Of a stretch of DNA of 64,000 nt, positions 58,988 through 64,000 are shown piece after piece. Position numbers and translations under genes: made by a program. The stretch's first letter is position 1. Every line of letters starts with the position of its first letter. This stretch comes from Proteus penneri. GTDB lineage: Bacteria; Pseudomonadota; Gammaproteobacteria; Enterobacterales; Enterobacteriaceae. Under the pieces are notes generated by a model. The model made no database searches. It had not been told where the DNA came from and saw nothing but the letters and a program-made list of their open reading frames with translations. Location of the stretch: contig NZ_PHFJ01000009.1 of NCBI RefSeq assembly GCF_003144535.1, forward strand, positions 124,001-188,000, read 5' to 3'.

Positions 58988-61633
58988 CTATATTTTATCC
59001 TTTGAAACTAGGGCTTTTGTCAACCTTTCTACGACTTCATCCTTCATTTTTTGGTTTAATGCTTTATTTTCGCTATCGGTTAATACGAAGAAATCCTCAA
59101 CACGTTCGCCTATTGTGGTTATTCTGGCACCATGTAATGAAAGTGAAAGATCAGCAAAAACTTTACCAATAATCGCTAATAATCCTGGGCGATCTCGTGC
59201 AAATAGTTCCATATAGGTGCGCTTATTATGGTTAGACGCGATAAAGTTAATTTTAGTCGGAACGTCAAAATGGCGTAATTTGGCAGGTAATGAGCGTGTT
59301 TTTGCATTGGCGTTATAAGGAGCGGATACAACTTGGATCAGCGCGTTGCGGATTGCATTATACCGATCAATCGCCAGAGGTTTACCATTAGGCTCTAACA
59401 CAATAAAGGTATCCATAGCCATATTATCGCGGTTAGTAAAAATTTGAGCGTTATGGATATTTAAATTACGTCTATCTAATTCACCTGCAACAGATGCAAA
59501 AAGAGAAGGTCTATCAGCACACCAAATAAATATCTCAGTACCACCATGTTCAGTTTGTTGACTGATTAATACCATGGGATCAGCACTATTATGCTCAATT
59601 AACGCAAGTGCATGCCATGCTATTTGTTCTGGTGTATGGCGTAAAAAATAGTCGGCATGACAGCGTCCCCAAATTATTTGTAGTTTATCTTCATCAACCT
59701 GTTCCATTCGTAAAATAGTTAGTGCTTGCAAACGATGATTACGAATACGCTCACGTAAATCGGGAATAGAGTGCATACCTTGGCGTAACTGGTTTTCTGT
59801 TGATAGAAAAAGTTCACGTAATAGGCTCTGTTTCCAGCTATTCCATAGACTGCTATTGGTTGCACAGATATCAGCAACGGTTAAGCACAAAAGATAACGC
59901 AATCGACTTTCATTTTTTACTTCTGATGCAAACTGAAAAATAATGTCAGGATCTTGAATATCACGTCGTTGCGCTGTAACAGACATAAGTAAGTGGTTAC
60001 AAACAAGCCATTCAACTAAGGCTGATTCTCTCTGATTTAAACCATGTTGTTGAGCAAAATGCGCAACGTCTTGAGCGCCTAATATGGAGTGATCGCCATG
60101 GCGACCTTTGGCAATATCATGAAAAAGTGCAGCTAAACGTAGTAATTCAAGTTGAGGAAGTTTGGGATAAATATCAACACAAAGCGGATGTTGTTCGTGG
60201 TTTTCATAAGAACCAAAACTTTCAAGTTTTTGTAAAACACGAATAGTGTGTTCATCAACGGTATAGGCATGGAATAAATCAAACTGCATTTGGCCTACAA
60301 TATTATTCCATTGCGGGAAATAAGCCGCCAGTACACTGTGTTTATGCATTGGAACAAATGCACCAGAAACTGCATGAGGATGGCGCAAGATCTGCATAAA
60401 AACTTGGCGTGCTAGTGGGTACTCACACAAAGGCTGAACTAAATGACGACGCGCATAACGCAAATGGCGTAGTGTTGTAGAATAAATTCCCGTGATCTCT
60501 TTATGTTCTGCCATACGTAAAAATAGGCGCATAATGGCGATAGGATCATCAAGAAAACAGCTCTCATCGATAACATCAATGAGAGAGCCTCTTAGCTGGA
60601 ATTCATTATCTAAAGGTCGTGGTTTTACATTAGGTTGCAGAGCAAGAATAGCTTCGTCAAAAAGTTGAAGTAACATATCATTTAACTCGCTGACACGACG
60701 AGTTACGCGATAGTAATCCTTCATCATCTTTTCAACCGGCTGATTGCCTTCACCTTCATAATTTAAAAGTTGAGCAACGTTGAGTTGTCTATCAAATAAT
60801 AGGCGATTGTCATAGCGAGAAAGCACAAGATGGAGAGCAAAACGAATTTTCCATAGTGTGTATTGGCACTCTAATAGCTCTTGTCCTTCTGCTGGCGTTA
60901 AAAAGCCAAAGTTGACCATTTCAGAAACTGATGCAGCACCAAAATGGCGATGCGCTACCCAAATTAGAGTGTGAATATCGCGCAGTCCACCAGGGCTACT
61001 TTTGATATCTGGTTCTAAGTTATAGCTGGTACTATGAAATCGTTGATGTCTCTGTTTTTGTTCTTCTATTTTAGCTGCAAAAAAATCGGGTGATGGCCAA
61101 AATCCTTGGCTGAAAATATGATTAATTAACTGTTGATAAAGTGATTGATTACCACAAACAAGGCGAGCTTCTAGCAAATTTGTCGCTACCGTTAAATCAG
61201 AGAGACCTTCTAAAAGACACTCTTCCATTGTTCTAACACTGACACCGATTTCAAGGCGCACATCCCAAAGTAAGGTAATTAATTTACTGATTTTGTCGGC
61301 TATTTCTGGTGATAAAGGTGAATCACTTAAAAACAGAAGGTCGATATCAGAAAGGGGGTGTAACTCTTGCCTACCATAACCACCAACAGCAATAATACTA
61401 AGGTCAGGATAATCAGATAATTGAGTATAACGCCATAATTGAGTTAAGAGTTGGTCAATGAAATGGCTACGGGCTTGAAGTAATAAAGCTACATCAACAT
61501 CATGATGAAAAGCATCTGCTAACCAAGACTGAAATTGTTCAATAGATTGCTTAAGTTTAGCGCAATCTAGGATGTTTTTTGTCAGCAAAAAAGGGGAAGG
61601 GGGCGGTGTTTGAAATGTATTTTTATTAGTCAT
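58988..61633 (-). CDS. glnD: Bifunctional PII uridylyltransferase/uridylyl-removing enzyme
   Basis: Primary nitrogen sensor: uridylylates PII proteins when glutamine is low and removes UMP when it is high. Nucleotidyltransferase motif GGYGRQE (84-90) with SDID (95-98), an HD domain with [13 protein letters not shown], and two C-terminal ACT domains for glutamine sensing. 881 residues against 890 in E. coli. Confidence 0.97.
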   Translation of the reverse strand: MTNKNTFQTPPPSPFLLTKNILDCAKLKQSIEQFQSWLADAFHHDVDVALLLQARSHFIDQLLTQLWRYTQLSDYPDLSIIAVGGYGRQELHPLSDIDLLFLSDSPLSPEIADKISKLITLLWDVRLEIGVSVRTMEECLLEGLSDLTVATNLLEARLVCGNQSLYQQLINHIFSQGFWPSPDFFAAKIEEQKQRHQRFHSTSYNLEPDIKSSPGGLRDIHTLIWVAHRHFGAASVSEMVNFGFLTPAEGQELLECQYTLWKIRFALHLVLSRYDNRLLFDRQLNVAQLLNYEGEGNQPVEKMMKDYYRVTRRVSELNDMLLQLFDEAILALQPNVKPRPLDNEFQLRGSLIDVIDESCFLDDPIAIMRLFLRMAEHKEITGIYSTTLRHLRYARRHLVQPLCEYPLARQVFMQILRHPHAVSGAFVPMHKHSVLAAYFPQWNNIVGQMQFDLFHAYTVDEHTIRVLQKLESFGSYENHEQHPLCVDIYPKLPQLELLRLAALFHDIAKGRHGDHSILGAQDVAHFAQQHGLNQRESALVEWLVCNHLLMSVTAQRRDIQDPDIIFQFASEVKNESRLRYLLCLTVADICATNSSLWNSWKQSLLRELFLSTENQLRQGMHSIPDLRERIRNHRLQALTILRMEQVDEDKLQIIWGRCHADYFLRHTPEQIAWHALALIEHNSADPMVLISQQTEHGGTEIFIWCADRPSLFASVAGELDRRNLNIHNAQIFTNRDNMAMDTFIVLEPNGKPLAIDRYNAIRNALIQVVSAPYNANAKTRSLPAKLRHFDVPTKINFIASNHNKRTYMELFARDRPGLLAIIGKVFADLSLSLHGARITTIGERVEDFFVLTDSENKALNQKMKDEVVERLTKALVSKDKI

Positions 61634-61730
61634 TATTCGTCTTCCTCCTTAATATTTGCTTATGACATTAAGACTAATGTTAAAACGATAACCTGACTAG
61701 TCATTCTGCTATTTCATAGCAAATAAAATA

Positions 61731-61767
61731 AAAAAAGCGACACATCTCGAAAAAATATGTCGCTTTT
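61731..61767 (-). terminator. Terminator after map
   Basis: On the minus strand GCGACATAT pairs with ATGTGTCGC (one mismatch) and is followed by TTTTTTT. It separates map from glnD. Confidence 0.75.
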
Positions 61768-61790
61768 ACATTTCTAGCTCAAAAAGAAGC

Positions 61791-62588
61791 TTATGCGTTG
61801 ACTAATACCGCCGAAATAAACGGTTCTTCTTCTTTGCGTAATGTCATAATTTCACAACCATCATCAGTAACGACTAATGTATGTTCGTATTGTGCTGACC
61901 AACCTCTGTCTTTAGTTTTAACCGTCCAGCCATCTTTCATCGTACGAATACGGTAATCACCTGTGTTTACCATTGGCTCGATGGTAAATGCCATGCCTTT
62001 TTGTAACACAACACCGCTATCATCTGCATCGTAGTGTAAAACTTGAGGCTCTTCATGGAATCCTTCACCAATACCGTGACCACAATATTCTCGAACAACA
62101 GAATAGTCATGACCTTCAACAAACTTTTGAATTGCTTTGCCAAGTTCACGTAAGCGAATACCTGGTTTAACCATTTTAATAGCAAGGTAGAGGCTTTCTT
62201 GGGTGATACGACATAAACGTTCACCTTGGATTGTTGGTTTACCTACGATAAACATTTTTGAGGTGTCGCCATGAAACCCTTCTTTAATGACAGTGACATC
62301 AATATTAACGATATCGCCATCTTTAAGGATTTTTTCTTCGCTAGGAATACCGTGGCAAATAACATCGTTAACCGAAATACAGACTGATTTAGGGAAACCA
62401 TGATAGTTAAGACAAGCAGGAATAGCCTGTTGTGCGTTAACAATATGATCATGACAAATACGGTCTAATTCAGCGGTGTTTACGCCTGGTTTTACGAAAG
62501 GTGCGATAATTTCAAGAACTTCTGCCGCAAGACGACCTGCGACGCGCATTTTTTGAATATCTTCTTCTGTCTTGATTACAATAGCCAT
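61791..62588 (-). CDS. map: Methionine aminopeptidase
   Basis: Removes the N-terminal methionine from new proteins. Pita-bread metalloenzyme; metal ligands lie in NIDVTVIKEGFHGDTSKMF (two Asp), GHGIGEGFHEEPQ (His), TIEPM (Glu) and the C-terminal QYEHTLVV (Glu). 265 residues. Divergent from rpsB, as in E. coli. Confidence 0.97.
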   Translation of the reverse strand: MAIVIKTEEDIQKMRVAGRLAAEVLEIIAPFVKPGVNTAELDRICHDHIVNAQQAIPACLNYHGFPKSVCISVNDVICHGIPSEEKILKDGDIVNIDVTVIKEGFHGDTSKMFIVGKPTIQGERLCRITQESLYLAIKMVKPGIRLRELGKAIQKFVEGHDYSVVREYCGHGIGEGFHEEPQVLHYDADDSGVVLQKGMAFTIEPMVNTGDYRIRTMKDGWTVKTKDRGWSAQYEHTLVVTDDGCEIMTLRKEEEPFISAVLVNA

Positions 62589-62978
62589 TTGAGTTCTTCG
62601 TCTAGATTAAAAGCCACAATACGAATTAGATAATACATTTTGTTGTATTCATATTTTGTATTGCAGGTTAAATGAATGATGATGAGAAATAATTCTGATT
62701 ACCATTTATGATATCAGCAGAAAGTAGGTGTGCCAATAAAGAGGATGTGCGCAATCTGTCTGATATCGAGAATAATCACGAACATTACGCCTTCTTAATC
62801 TGATTGTCTTTACATATTGCGCTTTTCTATTGGTGTTTTTCTAGCAAATTGATATTAGAGCAATATTCATAGCAATCACTTCAATAATCTCTTTTTCCTC
62901 TGTTTAATATCGCCAATTTTATGTCAAATACGCCGTTATCAAACACAAGTAATAGTGGTTTCTTAAGGTTATTTATGG
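62589..62978. other. Upstream part of the map/rpsB divergent intergenic region
   Basis: About 390 bp that should hold the map promoter. It contains an inverted repeat of GATATCAG (about 62711) with CTGATATC (about 62760) some 50 bp apart, of unknown meaning. No coding frame is convincing. Confidence 0.45.
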
Positions 62979-62984
62979 TATAAA
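62979..62984 (+). promoter_or_regulatory. rpsB promoter, extended -10
   Basis: TGGTATAAA gives an extended -10 element, and the GCGCGCCGG discriminator right after it is typical of promoters repressed by ppGpp and DksA. No good -35 is seen. Start expected near 62991. Confidence 0.6.
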
Positions 62985-62990
62985 GCGCGC

Positions 62991-63909
<919 letters not shown>

Positions 63910-63911
<2 letters not shown>

Positions 63912-63938
63912 TAAGGCATGCTCGTAAGAGCCCTTATT
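63910..63938 (+). promoter_or_regulatory. Hairpin at the rpsB stop codon
   Basis: AATAAGG (63910-63916) pairs with CCTTATT (63932-63938), and an inner GCTC-GTAA-GAGC stem carries a GNRA-like tetraloop. The hairpin begins within the stop-codon region and may shape the rpsB-tsf mRNA processing site. Confidence 0.5.
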
Positions 63939-63964
63939 TAACCAGGTATTGCTATATATTGGTT

Positions 63965-63988
63965 AGGGGGCCTCAATAGGCCCCCTTT
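63965..63988 (+). terminator. Attenuator-like hairpin between rpsB and tsf
   Basis: AGGGGGCCT (63965-63973) is a perfect inverted repeat of AGGCCCCCT (63978-63986) with loop CAAT, followed by only a few T residues. This suits partial termination before tsf. Confidence 0.6.
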
Positions 63989-64000
63989 ACACATCTGCTA

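Overview
The window is a piece of a gammaproteobacterial chromosome that looks like Proteus or a close relative in the Morganellaceae. The proteins align almost end to end with their Escherichia coli counterparts as I remember them. Base composition is low in G+C, the thymidylate synthase is the 283-residue form, and the gene order is a mosaic of E. coli blocks. The organism call comes from recall of protein families, not from a database search. Almost all genes are housekeeping genes, and the left edge cuts folA.

Layout. (1) 1-18600 is the E. coli '1-minute' block: folA (partial), then leftward apaH-apaG-rsmA-pdxA-surA-lptD, rightward djlA and a 30-codon membrane-peptide ORF, leftward rluA, rapA and polB, then thiQ-thiP-thiB behind a TPP riboswitch. 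The araBAD region that separates polB from thi in E. coli is absent. (2) 18864-53572 is the E. coli '61-63-minute' block: rppH-ptsP-lgt-thyA, four pseudopilin-like genes (ppdA-ppdB-ygdB-ppdC), recC-ptrA-recB-recD, argA, amiC, three initiator tRNAs, mltA, tcdA, csdE-csdA, gcvB/gcvA, ygdD-rlmM, xni, ppnN, queF, syd, a CsrB-type sRNA, yqcC and truC. (3) 53580-57080 interrupts the usual truC-yqcA pair. It carries ptsG, with its own CRP/Mlc-type control region, and a very A+T-rich 502-codon gene of unknown function. (4) 57083-64000 holds yqcA, then the E. coli '4-minute' block yaeH-dapD-glnD-map running leftward and rpsB running rightward.

Functional groups. apaG/rsmA/pdxA/surA/lptD link outer-membrane biogenesis with ribosome maturation. 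recBCD plus polB and xni cover DNA repair. csdA-csdE-tcdA is a sulfur-mobilisation and tRNA-modification set. thiBPQ imports thiamine under riboswitch control. ptsP and ptsG belong to the nitrogen-related and glucose phosphotransferase systems, and glnD is the nitrogen sensor.

Regulatory RNA is the richest layer here: a TPP riboswitch with a visible ribosome-binding-site sequestering stem, GcvB (with promoter and terminator), a short CsrB-like RNA with GGA hairpins and an upstream UvrY/GacA palindrome, and an rpsB leader. The least explained items are the 502-codon orphan gene, the 30-residue membrane peptide after djlA, and two copies (one intact, one internally deleted) of a short palindromic repeat, one of which supplies the stop codon of tcdA.
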